Part shown: piece after piece, positions 1-5,747 of the stretch | How positions within the stretch are numbered: the stretch's first letter is position 1 | Layout of the letters: each line of letters opens with the position of its first letter | Origin: Betaproteobacteria bacterium | GTDB lineage: Bacteria > Pseudomonadota > Gammaproteobacteria > Tethybacterales > Tethybacteraceae | Length of the DNA stretch: 7,326 nucleotides | Direction of reading: 5' to 3' | Assembly: GCA_026710225.1 (NCBI GenBank) | Contig: JAPORI010000075.1 | Coordinates: forward strand, 1 to 7,326 | Made by a program: the position numbers and the translations under genes | The notes under the pieces: generated by a model | Databases searched by the model: none | What the model saw: only the letters and a program-made list of their open reading frames with translations | Told to the model about the DNA's origin: nothing

Positions 1-577
1 GGTAGGGCGGATTGGCGACGATCAACTGGTAGGCGGCGCTTTTTATTTGCTGCCAGCTGCGGCCGATGATCTTTACGCGCCCTGACCAGGTGCGCACATT
101 GCGCGCCGCCAGTTGCGCGGCCGGCCGGTCGCGTTCGTATGCGTCGATGGTCAGATTGGACCGGTTGGCGGCGATCGCCGCAGTTATCGCACCGCAGCCG
201 GCACCCAGATCGGCGATTGGCCCGACTGCGGCCGGTGCCAGCCGCGCCAAAGCCAGATCAACCACCAGTTCGGTTTCCGGGCGCGGGATCAGTGCCGCTG
301 GCGAGCAGGCCAGGTGCACTCCGTAGAACTCGCGGCTGCCGGTCAGGTGGGCGATCGGCTCGCCTTTAACCCGCCTCCCCACCAGTTCGGCGATGCGCTT
401 CTGATCGCTGGCGGCGATTTGTTGTCCGGCGCGCATGATCAACTCGGTGTCGTCACAGTCCAGCACGTGCCGGGCCAGGGCACGGGTCTCAACTGCACTG
501 GCCGCAGCGCTGATGTGCAACGCGGCAGCGATGCGCTTGCCAGCGCGAATGCGAATGCTCTCCAGACTTTCGGTCAC
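1..577 (-). CDS. prmC: Peptide chain release factor N5-glutamine methyltransferase PrmC (HemK), C-terminus cut by the window edge
   Basis: This SAM-dependent enzyme methylates the glutamine of the GGQ motif in release factors RF1 and RF2, in the cytoplasm. I translated 192 codons from a GTG start at 577. An N-terminal helical part (about residues 1-95) is followed by LIPRPETE (97-104), the SAM-binding motif DLGAGCGAI (123-131) and the catalytic NPPY (189-192), which falls exactly at the window edge. Known PrmC proteins are near 280 residues, so roughly the last 85-90 are missing. The GTG start overlaps the prfA stop as GTGA (574-577), and a GGA lies a few bases upstream inside prfA, so translation is probably coupled to prfA. 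A neighbouring RF1 gene is the usual context and encodes the substrate. The order of motifs leaves little doubt about identity. Confidence 0.96.
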   Translation of the reverse strand, partial: MTESLESIRIRAGKRIAAALHISAAASAVETRALARHVLDCDDTELIMRAGQQIAASDQKRIAELVGRRVKGEPIAHLTGSREFYGVHLACSPAALIPRPETELVVDLALARLAPAAVGPIADLGAGCGAITAAIAANRSNLTIDAYERDRPAAQLAARNVRTWSGRVKIIGRSWQQIKSAAYQLIVANPPY

Positions 578-1656
578 GATCGTTCCAGCGCCGCCCGTTC
601 GAGTTGCTCGGCCCGTTCAGCCCGGGCCAGGGCGGTGTGAAACTCGCCCAGATCGCCGGCGAGAATCTCGGAGATGCGCCGGATGGTAAGCCCGACCCGG
701 TGATCGGTAACCCGGCCCTGCGGGAAGTTGTAGGTGCGAATCTTGTCGGCGCGCTCACCGCTTTTGACCATTTCCCGGCGCGACGCGTCCTCGCTGGCGC
801 GCTGGGCGCGCAACTTGTGCTCGCGCACTCGGGCGGCGATTATCTCCAGCGCCTTGTCGCGGTTGCGGTGCTGCGAGCGGTCGTCCTGGCACTCGGCGAC
901 GATGCCGGTGGGCAGATGGGTGATGCGTACCGCCGAATCGGTGGTGTTGACGTGCTGGCCGCCGGCGCCGGAGGCGCGGAAAGTGTCAAAGCGCAAATCG
1001 GCGTTTTCGATGCCGGCATCCTTGAAATCCGATTCGGGCAGCACTGCAACCGTGCACACCGAAGTGTGGATGCGCCCCTGTGATTCGGTTTCCGGCACCC
1101 GCTGGACGCGGTGGGCGCCGGCCTCGTGCTTGAACAAAGCGCAGGCGTTGCGGCCGGAAGCCTTGGCGATCACCTCCTTGTAGCCGCCGACTTCCCCCTC
1201 GGATGCGGAAACCTGATTGAGCTTGATGTTGTTGCTTTCCGCCCAGCGGTTGTACATCCTGAGCAGATCGCCGGCGAACAGACATGATTCGTCTCCGCCG
1301 ACTGCCGCCCTGATCTCGATGAACGCGTTCTTGCTGTCGTTTTCATCGCGCGGCGCCAGTTGTTCAAGCAGCAGTTCCTCGGCCTGCATCATCAACTCGC
1401 CGGCGATCTGCTGCTCCTCGGCGGCCAGCTCAGCCATCTCCGGGTCTGACTCCAGTTCGCGGGCTTCCGTCAGCCGCTGCCGCGCCGCGCAAAACTGCCG
1501 CCAGCGCTCGACCACCGGTGCCAGAGCGCCATATTTTTTGTTGAGCTGCTGGATGGCGCGCCCGGATTCTGCTTGCGCCATCTGCTCGGCGATTTTGTCG
1601 AGCTGATCGGCGGCAGCGGCCAACTGCTGCTCGATGGTTTCAGTTATTCTGCTCAT
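574..1656 (-). CDS. prfA: Peptide chain release factor 1 (RF1)
   Basis: RF1 reads stop codons UAA and UAG in the ribosomal A site and triggers peptide release. The 360-residue product has the same length as the E. coli protein. Visible landmarks are a coiled-coil-like N-terminal domain (about 1-105), GGDES (120-124), the stop-codon-reading tripeptide PET at 188-190 (the PxT motif that defines RF1 rather than RF2) within a RVPETESQGR context, and the catalytic GAGGQ at 230-234. Gln234 is the residue that PrmC would methylate. The ATG at 1656 gives the family length, but it lies inside the end of hemA (17-base overlap) and has only a weak ribosome binding site, so expression probably depends on translation of hemA. 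The stop overlaps the prmC start. Nothing appears damaged. Confidence 0.98.
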   Translation of the reverse strand: MSRITETIEQQLAAAADQLDKIAEQMAQAESGRAIQQLNKKYGALAPVVERWRQFCAARQRLTEARELESDPEMAELAAEEQQIAGELMMQAEELLLEQLAPRDENDSKNAFIEIRAAVGGDESCLFAGDLLRMYNRWAESNNIKLNQVSASEGEVGGYKEVIAKASGRNACALFKHEAGAHRVQRVPETESQGRIHTSVCTVAVLPESDFKDAGIENADLRFDTFRASGAGGQHVNTTDSAVRITHLPTGIVAECQDDRSQHRNRDKALEIIAARVREHKLRAQRASEDASRREMVKSGERADKIRTYNFPQGRVTDHRVGLTIRRISEILAGDLGEFHTALARAERAEQLERAALERS

Positions 1657-2920
1657 CTTGTGTATCGTCGCGGTACCAGGCCGCTATCTCGGCGGCCAAC
1701 TCCGGCAAATCGGAGAAATCGGCCAGTGCCCGGGTTGGTTCGTGTGCCAGCCGCTGCGCCAGCCGCTGCGCCAGCAAATCGATTTGCTCGCTGGCATTGG
1801 CACCGGCGGCGACGGCCGCCTTGGCCCGAGCGCTTTCCGCATCGCGGATCGCCGCAATGCGCTCGCGCAACTGGCGGATGGTTGCACTGGCGTCGCGGGC
1901 GTTGAGCCACGAGCAGAACTTGGCGACTTCCGCATCGATGATCGCCTTGGCGTCATCGGCGGCAGCCATCCGCCGGTCGCGGTTGGCGGCGGCCAACTTG
2001 CCCAGATCATCGAGCTTGTGCAGGAAGATGTCTTCGAGTTCGGCTACTTCCGGCTCGACGTTGCGCGGCACCGACAGATCGAAAACCGCCATCGGCCGGC
2101 GCTTGCGGGTGCGCAGGCTGCGCTCGAAGATGCCCTTACCCAGAATCGGGGTTGCCGCCGCGGTTGCGCACAGCACGATGTCGAAGCGGGCCAGCTGCTG
2201 GCGCGCCTCATCGAGACTGGTGGCGCGGGTGCCGGCAAAGCGTTCGGCAAGTTGCCCGGCGTTGCTGGCGGTGCGGCTGGCAACCGCAATCTCGGTGCTG
2301 GCCCGGGAGGCGAAGTAGGTCAGTGCCGCTTCGATTACGGTGCCGGCGCCGATGCACAGGATGCGGCAGTTGGCCAGCGATCCGAAGATGCGTTCGGACA
2401 CCCGGGCGCACAGCGCCGGGATGCTCAGCGACAGCTGGCTGATCGCAGTTTCGCTGCGCACCGTCTTGGCCACCTTGAAGGCGCGCTCGAACACCCAGCC
2501 GAGCACCTGGCCGCAGTGCCCGGAACCCTGCGCCCGCCGGTAGGCATCCTTCATCTGGCCGAGTATTTCCGGTTCGCCGATGATCATCGAATCCAGGCCG
2601 CTGGCGACTGCGAAGGTGTGTCCGATCATCGAACTGGAGTTCTTGACATAGATCAGCGGCTCGTATTCAAGCGCATTGTCGCCGCCCAGCGAGGCCAGCG
2701 CGCTGCGCACCGCATCCGGATCGGCGCCGCGGGTGTAGCATTCGGTGCGGTTGCAGGTGGCCAGCAGGGCGGCTTCCGTCGCACCGGCACCGCGGCGCAG
2801 TTTCTCCAGAGTGCGCTCGCAGTGCTCGGCCGGAACCGCAAAGCGCTCGCGCAGCGCCAGCGACGCAGCCCGGTGGGAGATGCCGGCTACGGTCAAGGAT
2901 GAATCATTGTGTTCAGACAT
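1640..2920 (-). CDS. hemA: Glutamyl-tRNA reductase
   Basis: This NADPH-dependent enzyme reduces Glu-tRNA(Glu) to glutamate-1-semialdehyde, the first committed step of C5-pathway heme synthesis. The product is 426 residues, close to the E. coli length. Landmarks are GISHR (13-17), the catalytic-cysteine motif TCNRTE (55-60, Cys56), ASGLDS (106-111) followed by GEPEILGQ (115-122), the nucleotide-binding GAG (191-193), DLSVPRNVEPEV (281-292), and a C-terminal dimerisation helix region. The glycine-rich motif reads GAGTVIE where E. coli has GAGETIE, a mild variation. I chose the ATG at 2920 because family homology begins at once (MSEHNDSSLTVAGISHR). The open frame continues upstream to 3190 but that part has no homology and crosses the opposite-strand DM13 gene. 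A 12-base tandem duplication at 1746-1769 encodes a repeated LAQR near the C-terminus. It is the first gene of a hemA-prfA-prmC operon. Confidence 0.97.
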   Translation of the reverse strand: MSEHNDSSLTVAGISHRAASLALRERFAVPAEHCERTLEKLRRGAGATEAALLATCNRTECYTRGADPDAVRSALASLGGDNALEYEPLIYVKNSSSMIGHTFAVASGLDSMIIGEPEILGQMKDAYRRAQGSGHCGQVLGWVFERAFKVAKTVRSETAISQLSLSIPALCARVSERIFGSLANCRILCIGAGTVIEAALTYFASRASTEIAVASRTASNAGQLAERFAGTRATSLDEARQQLARFDIVLCATAAATPILGKGIFERSLRTRKRRPMAVFDLSVPRNVEPEVAELEDIFLHKLDDLGKLAAANRDRRMAAADDAKAIIDAEVAKFCSWLNARDASATIRQLRERIAAIRDAESARAKAAVAAGANASEQIDLLAQRLAQRLAHEPTRALADFSDLPELAAEIAAWYRDDTQDEQNN

Positions 2921-2936
2921 TGCTACAGAAAACCCG

Positions 2937-2967
2937 ATTCTAGGGCGTTTGCGCCCGGCAGTGGCAC
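2937..2967 (-). promoter_or_regulatory. Possible hemA promoter
   Basis: On the minus strand TAGAAT (2942-2937, one mismatch to the -10 consensus) lies 19 bases after GTGCCA (2967-2962), a four-of-six match to a -35 box. The implied transcript would start about 10 bases before the hemA ATG, leaving almost no leader, which agrees with the lack of a clear ribosome binding site. A perfect hairpin GGGCG-TTTG-CGCCC (2943-2956) sits in the spacer and could be an operator. The spacer is longer than usual, so this is tentative. Confidence 0.25.
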
Positions 2968-2993
2968 TTTCTGACCCTTTATCGGGCGGCGGT

Positions 2994-3023
2994 TTGGTCT
3001 GGCGGCGCTTTTTGCCGTAAAAT
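2994..3023 (+). promoter_or_regulatory. Probable promoter of the DM13 gene
   Basis: TAAAAT (3018-3023) matches five of six bases of the -10 consensus and is preceded by TTGGTC (2994-2999) at 18 bases. Transcription from about 3030 would give a 30-base leader containing an AGGAG ribosome binding site (3044-3048) ahead of the ATG at 3060. It diverges from the hemA promoter region. Confidence 0.4.
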
Positions 3024-3059
3024 CCCCCTTTGCCAGGGAGGACAGGAGACAACAGGGCA

Positions 3060-3554
3060 ATGATGAAAATTTTTACAGGATTCTTGGTCGGTGGCATAAT
3101 CGGCTTTGTCGGCGGGCTGGGCGTGATGCTTACCGCCTTTCCGTTCCTGTTTCCGCCGCCGATGGTCAACGAGAAGGTCTCCAATGCCACCTACGAGGTG
3201 GTGGCCGAGAGCCGTTTCCGGCAAAACGTGATCGGACACGATGTCATCCACTGGGGGCGCGGCGACATTGCAATCTACCGCAAGCCGGATCGCAACTACG
3301 TAATCGAGTTCAAGGCCAACTTCGAGGTCGGCGCCGGACCCAACTTCTGGATATACATCAACTCCAAGTCAGACATCAACGACGAGCTCGACTTCGAAAA
3401 CGACACTGCCCGGATCAGAATCACCAAGATCAAGAGTTTCCAGGGTTCGCAGGTCTATGAGGTTTCCCAGGCCGACATGGAAGCCGGCGCGGCAATCACC
3501 ATCTGGTGCGAGAGCTTCAACGAGTACATCGCATCGGCCAATTACCGGGTCTAG
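3060..3554 (+). CDS. Membrane-anchored DM13-domain protein
   Basis: The 164-residue product begins with a hydrophobic, glycine-rich stretch (about 5-32, MMKIF then GGIIGF and GGLGVML), which is probably an uncleaved membrane anchor with the rest outside the cytoplasm. Residues about 49-162 match the DM13 pattern: a start around FRQNVIGH, GRGDIAIYR, an EVGAGPNFWIYIN strand (89-101), FQGSQVYEV (127-135) and a TIWCESF motif (147-153) carrying the conserved cysteine Cys150. DM13 domains are proposed to act in redox or electron transfer, but the bacterial role is not established. Two ATG codons in tandem (3060, 3063) are possible starts, with AGGAG at 3044-3048. The frame also opens at a TTG at 3030, but that would place the Shine-Dalgarno inside the gene. 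It is transcribed divergently from hemA. Confidence 0.85.
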   Translation: MMKIFTGFLVGGIIGFVGGLGVMLTAFPFLFPPPMVNEKVSNATYEVVAESRFRQNVIGHDVIHWGRGDIAIYRKPDRNYVIEFKANFEVGAGPNFWIYINSKSDINDELDFENDTARIRITKIKSFQGSQVYEVSQADMEAGAAITIWCESFNEYIASANYRV

Positions 3555-3652
3555 CACCGTTGCTGGCACCGCGGTTGGGTTTTTCATTGGTGAACAAGCG
3601 CCACCTGCAATGACCGATCGGGGGGTGAAAATCGCTGCCGCCGGAAGAATTC

Positions 3653-3671
3653 CCTGAACGCTTGCGTCAGG
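3653..3671. repeat. Inverted repeat upstream of the methyltransferase promoter
   Basis: CCTGAACGC (3653-3661), a TT centre and GCGTCAGG (3664-3671) form a near-perfect palindrome with one extra A in the left arm. The two-base centre is too short for a good RNA loop, so a binding site for a dimeric DNA-binding protein is likelier than a terminator. It lies about 17 bases before the putative -35 box, where an activator or autoregulator could act. It does not look like the GACT...AGTC boxes of restriction-modification C proteins. Confidence 0.4.
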
Positions 3672-3682
3672 AAAGAGATTTT

Positions 3683-3743
3683 TCCGATTGCATCGGATTG
3701 GCGGCAATGAGTATATAATTCTCTTTGATATTTCCTTGCCAGA
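3683..3743 (+). repeat. Diverged third copy of the repeat core, upstream of the methyltransferase
   Basis: Bases 3696-3725 match 5508-5537 of the downstream repeat at 23 of 30 positions without gaps, including TTGGCG, CAA, GTATATA and TTC. After a 13-base insertion TTTCCTTGCC (3731-3740) matches TTCCCTTGCC (5531-5540) at 9 of 10. Pairing potential is also shared: a small hairpin (TCCGA 3683-3687 with TCGGA 3693-3697) followed by TTGGC (3698-3702) facing GCCAG (3738-3742), like AGCA/TGCT and TTGGC/GCCGA in the downstream units. Common descent is inferred from this resemblance. Confidence 0.5.
3688..3719 (+). promoter_or_regulatory. Promoter candidate of the restriction-modification operon
   Basis: TTGCAT (3688-3693) is followed after 18 bases by TATATA (3712-3717), with a perfect TATAAT overlapping at 3714-3719 (20-base spacing). 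Transcription would begin near 3726, about 40 bases before the methyltransferase ATG. The promoter lies inside the diverged repeat core, so whatever acts on that element may also control the operon. Confidence 0.45.
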
Positions 3744-3766
3744 CCTGCATTCTGTCCACCATCGCA

Positions 3767-4597
3767 ATGGCTGTCGCGTACGCTCCGCCTCTGAAAATTC
3801 AAGGCATCAAGACGAAGGCTGTGCCATTCATCGAGGATAGCACCGATTGGGACGGTGCCGGCCGCTGGATCGAGCCGTTTGTCGGCTCGGCGGCAGTTGC
3901 CCTGAATATCGCACCGCGCCGCGCCTTGCTCGGCGACAGCAACCCGCATTTGATTAACTTTTACCGCGCCATCCAGGCCAAAACCGTGACCGGCAGCACG
4001 GTGCGGGAATTTCTGGTCCGCGAGGGCGGCGAGTTGGCGCGCAGCGGCGAGGAGCACTATTACCGGGTGCGGGAAAGGTTCAATGACCGGCATGATCCGC
4101 ACGATTTCCTGTTTTTGAACCGGGCCTGCTTCAACGGATTGATGCGCTTCAACCGCAGCGGACGGTTCAATACGCCTTTTTGCCGCAAGCCGGAACGGTT
4201 CCGGAGCGCTTACATCACCAGAATCTGCAATCAGGTTCAGCACTCGGCCAAGATCATGGCAGGCAAGTCATGGCAGTTCGTCTGCGCCGACTGGGCGGAC
4301 GTGCTCGGCAAGGCGCGCTCCGGCGATTTCGTCTACTGCGATCCGCCCTATGCGGGACGCTGCACAGACTACTTCAACTCCTGGAGCGATGATGATGCGG
4401 CCCGGCTGGAAGCAAAACTCAAGGCGCTGCCCTGTCGGTTCCTGTATTCGATGTGGTCGGAGAACAGGTACCGCCGCAATGACAGGCTGCACGAGGCGTT
4501 CGCTGACTATCAAATCAAGACCTTCTCCCATTTCTACCATCTGGGTGCTTCGGAAAGCCTGCGCAACGACATGACCGAGGCTCTGGTTGTCGGATGA
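3767..4597 (+). CDS. EcoRV-family D12-class DNA adenine N6-methyltransferase
   Basis: The protein protects host DNA by transferring a methyl group from SAM to adenine in the recognition site of the adjacent endonuclease. It has 276 residues against about 298 for M.EcoRV and resembles it along its whole length: PPLKIQGIKTK (7-17), the SAM-binding motif EPFVGS (36-41), DSNPHLINFYRAI (57-69), FLFLNRACFNG (114-124), NTPFCRKP (135-142), the catalytic CDPPY (191-195), DYFNSW (201-206) and FYHLGASE (256-263). The ATG at 3767 is chosen because homology starts right after it. The frame opens at a TTG at 3725, but that extension is unlike the family. No Shine-Dalgarno precedes either start. The stop overlaps the endonuclease start as ATGA. 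GATATC specificity is inferred from the resemblance and the partner; M.EcoRV methylates the first adenine. Confidence 0.95.
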   Translation: MAVAYAPPLKIQGIKTKAVPFIEDSTDWDGAGRWIEPFVGSAAVALNIAPRRALLGDSNPHLINFYRAIQAKTVTGSTVREFLVREGGELARSGEEHYYRVRERFNDRHDPHDFLFLNRACFNGLMRFNRSGRFNTPFCRKPERFRSAYITRICNQVQHSAKIMAGKSWQFVCADWADVLGKARSGDFVYCDPPYAGRCTDYFNSWSDDDAARLEAKLKALPCRFLYSMWSENRYRRNDRLHEAFADYQIKTFSHFYHLGASESLRNDMTEALVVG

Positions 4598-5337
4598 AGG
4601 ATGCCATTCTTGCCGCGCTCGCTGCGGTGCGCAACGGCTATAGCCTGTGCGGTGTCGTTGACCGGCGCGGGCGCGTCTATCCGCTTGGCTTCGATACCAG
4701 GGTCATCAGCATGTTGTTCGAGATCGTTGCCCGGCAGGCAGTCGCGTCGTATGCCCAGGATGCGGGACTGACTGTGGTTGAACCGGATCAGCAAAATTAC
4801 TATCCCGACTTCACTTTGATGCGCAATGCCGGTGACCGCGCCAAGATCGCAATTGACGTCAAATCGACCTACCGCAAGCACGAGCGTGATCAGTTCAATT
4901 TCACGTTGGGCAGTTATACCAGTTACATCCATCCACAGACTGAGAGCAAGAACATCGTATTCCCATACCGCGACTATCGGGAGCACTGGGTGATCGGCTT
5001 TGTCTATCAGCGGGGCGAGGGCCAGCGCAGCTCGGCGGCGGCGATTTATTCGACTGCAACGCTTGCGACGGTGCCGATTCCATTTGATGGTGTTGAGGTA
5101 TTCATGCAGGAGAAATGGCGCATCGCCGGCGATCGTTCCGGCAGCGGCAATACGGCCAACATTGGCAGCATCAAGGGAACTTTGCAGGATTTCGTCGCCG
5201 GGCGCGGCATCTTTGCATCGGAAGATGAGTTTCTCGCTTACTGGCGCGGCTACAAGCGCACAGCCGGCCAAAGGGCCAAGGCCTACTCTAACATCAATCA
5301 ATTTCGCGCCTTGCTGCCTGATCGAGGGGATGCGTGA
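4594..5337 (+). CDS. EcoRV-family type II restriction endonuclease
   Basis: This is a homodimeric PD-(D/E)XK nuclease expected to cut GATATC. The 247-residue product is close to the 245 of EcoRV. The residues that matter in EcoRV are present: Glu43 (EcoRV Glu45), the minor-groove Q-loop QQN at 66-68, Asp72 in YPDFTL (Asp74), and Asp88 and Lys90 in IDVK (Asp90, Lys92). The major-groove recognition loop GSGNT is at 183-187 (EcoRV 182-186), followed by ANIGSI, and the C-terminal GRGIFASEDEFLAYWR block (203-218) also matches. The gene looks intact. Its ATG overlaps the methyltransferase stop by 4 bases and has only a distant GAGG, so translation is probably coupled and the nuclease made after the methylase. 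No controller (C) gene is seen in the module. EcoRV itself is, as I recall, AT-rich and divergently arranged, whereas this pair is GC-rich and co-directional. Confidence 0.95.
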   Translation: MKDAILAALAAVRNGYSLCGVVDRRGRVYPLGFDTRVISMLFEIVARQAVASYAQDAGLTVVEPDQQNYYPDFTLMRNAGDRAKIAIDVKSTYRKHERDQFNFTLGSYTSYIHPQTESKNIVFPYRDYREHWVIGFVYQRGEGQRSSAAAIYSTATLATVPIPFDGVEVFMQEKWRIAGDRSGSGNTANIGSIKGTLQDFVAGRGIFASEDEFLAYWRGYKRTAGQRAKAYSNINQFRALLPDRGDA

Positions 5338-5380
5338 CAGCCAGATAACGCAACGCGCGGCTTGCAGATACAATGCACAG

Positions 5381-5480
5381 GACTAATTGGTTGAACCAAT
5401 TGGTCGGCATGCAGTTGCGTAGCCGGGCAACTGTGATTGCGTCTGTTGCCGGCAAGGATGTCCTGCCATCGACTTGGCAG
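5381..5480 (+). repeat. Cluster of inverted repeats downstream of the endonuclease
   Basis: Four pairings can be read directly. GACTAATTGG (5381-5390) pairs with CCAATTGGTC (5396-5405) around a TTGAA loop, with ten pairs including one T-G. CAGTTGC (5412-5418) pairs perfectly with GCAACTG (5427-5433) around eight bases. TTGCCGGCAA (5446-5455) is a perfect palindrome. CTGCCA (5463-5468) pairs perfectly with TGGCAG (5475-5480) around six bases. None is followed by a T run, so they are not ordinary intrinsic terminators. They could stabilise the operon's 3' end, belong to a structured RNA, or mark the end of a mobile segment. Confidence 0.6.
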
Positions 5481-5489
5481 CAGATTACC

Positions 5490-5618
5490 GCTTTTGCAGC
5501 ATATGGTGCTTGGCGTCAACTCGTATATAGTTCCCTTGCCGAAAGTGTTTCCCGGATCGGCTGCTGGCGGCACTAGCACTAGGACTACCGCTAGCAGCCT
5601 TGTTTTATTTCTGGCTGC
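5490..5618 (+). repeat. Tandem structured repeat, unit 1
   Basis: The unit consists of a 71-bp core (5490-5560, beginning GCTTTTGCAGC), a variable middle, and a 25-bp end (5594-5618) in which GCAGCC and GGCTGC are inverted around a T-rich 13-base loop. The core and end recur in unit 2. Within the core, TTGGC (5510-5514) can pair with GCCGA (5538-5542), enclosing AACT (5518-5521) with AGTT (5529-5532). The middle forms a 12-pair stem: GGCTGCTGGCGG (5559-5570) with CCGCTAGCAGCC (5588-5599), with one G-T pair and a 17-base loop. Confidence 0.85.
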
Positions 5619-5622
5619 TTTT
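5594..5622 (+). terminator. Possible weak intrinsic terminator of the restriction-modification operon
   Basis: GCAGCC (5594-5599) pairs with GGCTGC (5613-5618) and is followed at once by four T. The loop is long (13 bases) and the T run short, so efficiency would be modest. The left arm can pair instead with GGCTGC at 5559-5564, giving an alternative fold without this hairpin. The matching segment in unit 2 lacks the T run. Confidence 0.25.
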
Positions 5623-5747
5623 GCAGCATATGGTGCTTGGCGTCAACTCGTATATAGTTCCCTTGCCGAAAATGTTTCCCTGATCGGCGGTGGGTGGCAT
5701 TAGGCAGTTTACCCGGCCGCCAGCAGCCTTGTTTTATTTCTGGCTGC
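5617..5747 (+). repeat. Tandem structured repeat, unit 2, running into the HAD-UbiA gene
   Basis: The core (5617-5687) differs from unit 1 at two of 71 positions, and the 25-bp end (5723-5747) is identical. The middle (5688-5722) has diverged but still forms a stem: GGCGGTGGGTG (5686-5696) with 5710-5721, two G-T pairs and one bulged G. Its right arm is not the positional equivalent of the unit 1 arm. At the junction of the two units GCTGC-TTTT-GCAGC (5614-5627) forms a further perfect hairpin. The last 14 bases (5734-5747) are also the end of the minus-strand HAD-UbiA gene, including its stop. Confidence 0.85.

Larger units (their letters stand above)
3555..3766. other. Intergenic region between the DM13 gene and the restriction-modification operon
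   Basis: These 212 bases hold no convincing gene. From left to right they contain ACCGCGGT (3568-3575) followed by TTGGG and a run of five T (3580-3584), which is at best a weak terminator for the DM13 gene. Next come an inverted repeat at 3653-3671, a small GGAAA...TTTCC hairpin at 3670-3685, a diverged copy of the repeat core that recurs downstream of the endonuclease (3683-3743), and the promoter candidate of the methyltransferase. The last 40 bases before the ATG at 3767 lack a Shine-Dalgarno sequence. Confidence 0.6.
5338..5733. other. Gene-free, highly structured region between convergent genes
   Basis: These 396 bases separate the endonuclease gene (plus) from the HAD-UbiA gene (minus). 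The first 43 bases show nothing. Positions 5381-5480 hold a run of inverted repeats, and 5490 onward holds two tandem units of about 130 bp, the second reaching into the HAD gene. Short open frames at 5373-5576 and 5437-5703 run across the repeat, but the two core differences between the copies (5545/5672, 5554/5681) both change the amino acid in that frame and no ribosome binding site is seen. I regard the region as non-coding. Confidence 0.6.

Noticed and set aside
1634..2902. Long plus-strand open frame of 422 codons
   Set aside because: It is antisense to hemA, which has clear family motifs throughout. The translation is low-complexity GC-rich sequence with no recognisable domain.
2921..3190. 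N-terminal extension of hemA to an upstream start at 3190
   Set aside because: The extra 90 residues are unlike glutamyl-tRNA reductase, and the extension would overlap the DM13 gene and both promoter candidates.
3584..4243. Minus-strand open frame of 219 codons opposite the methyltransferase gene
   Set aside because: It is a shadow of the methyltransferase gene with no motif or ribosome binding site of its own.
4534..5373. Minus-strand open frame of 279 codons opposite the endonuclease gene
   Set aside because: The endonuclease reading on the plus strand matches EcoRV from end to end. The antisense frame shows no known motif and is explained by base composition.
5373..5703. Small proteins encoded across the tandem repeat (67 and 88 codons)
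   Set aside because: The same peptide block appears in both repeat copies, but the two core substitutions are both non-synonymous. No ribosome binding site is present and no family is recognised.
3555..5747. Integron gene cassette with attC sites
   Set aside because: GTTRRRY-like heptamers occur at 3574 and 5390, but neither has a properly placed RYYYAAC partner. The unit ends are not complementary and no integrase is present.
5490..5747. CRISPR array or retron
   Set aside because: There are only two units of about 130 bp, far longer than CRISPR repeats. No cas gene or reverse transcriptase lies in the window.
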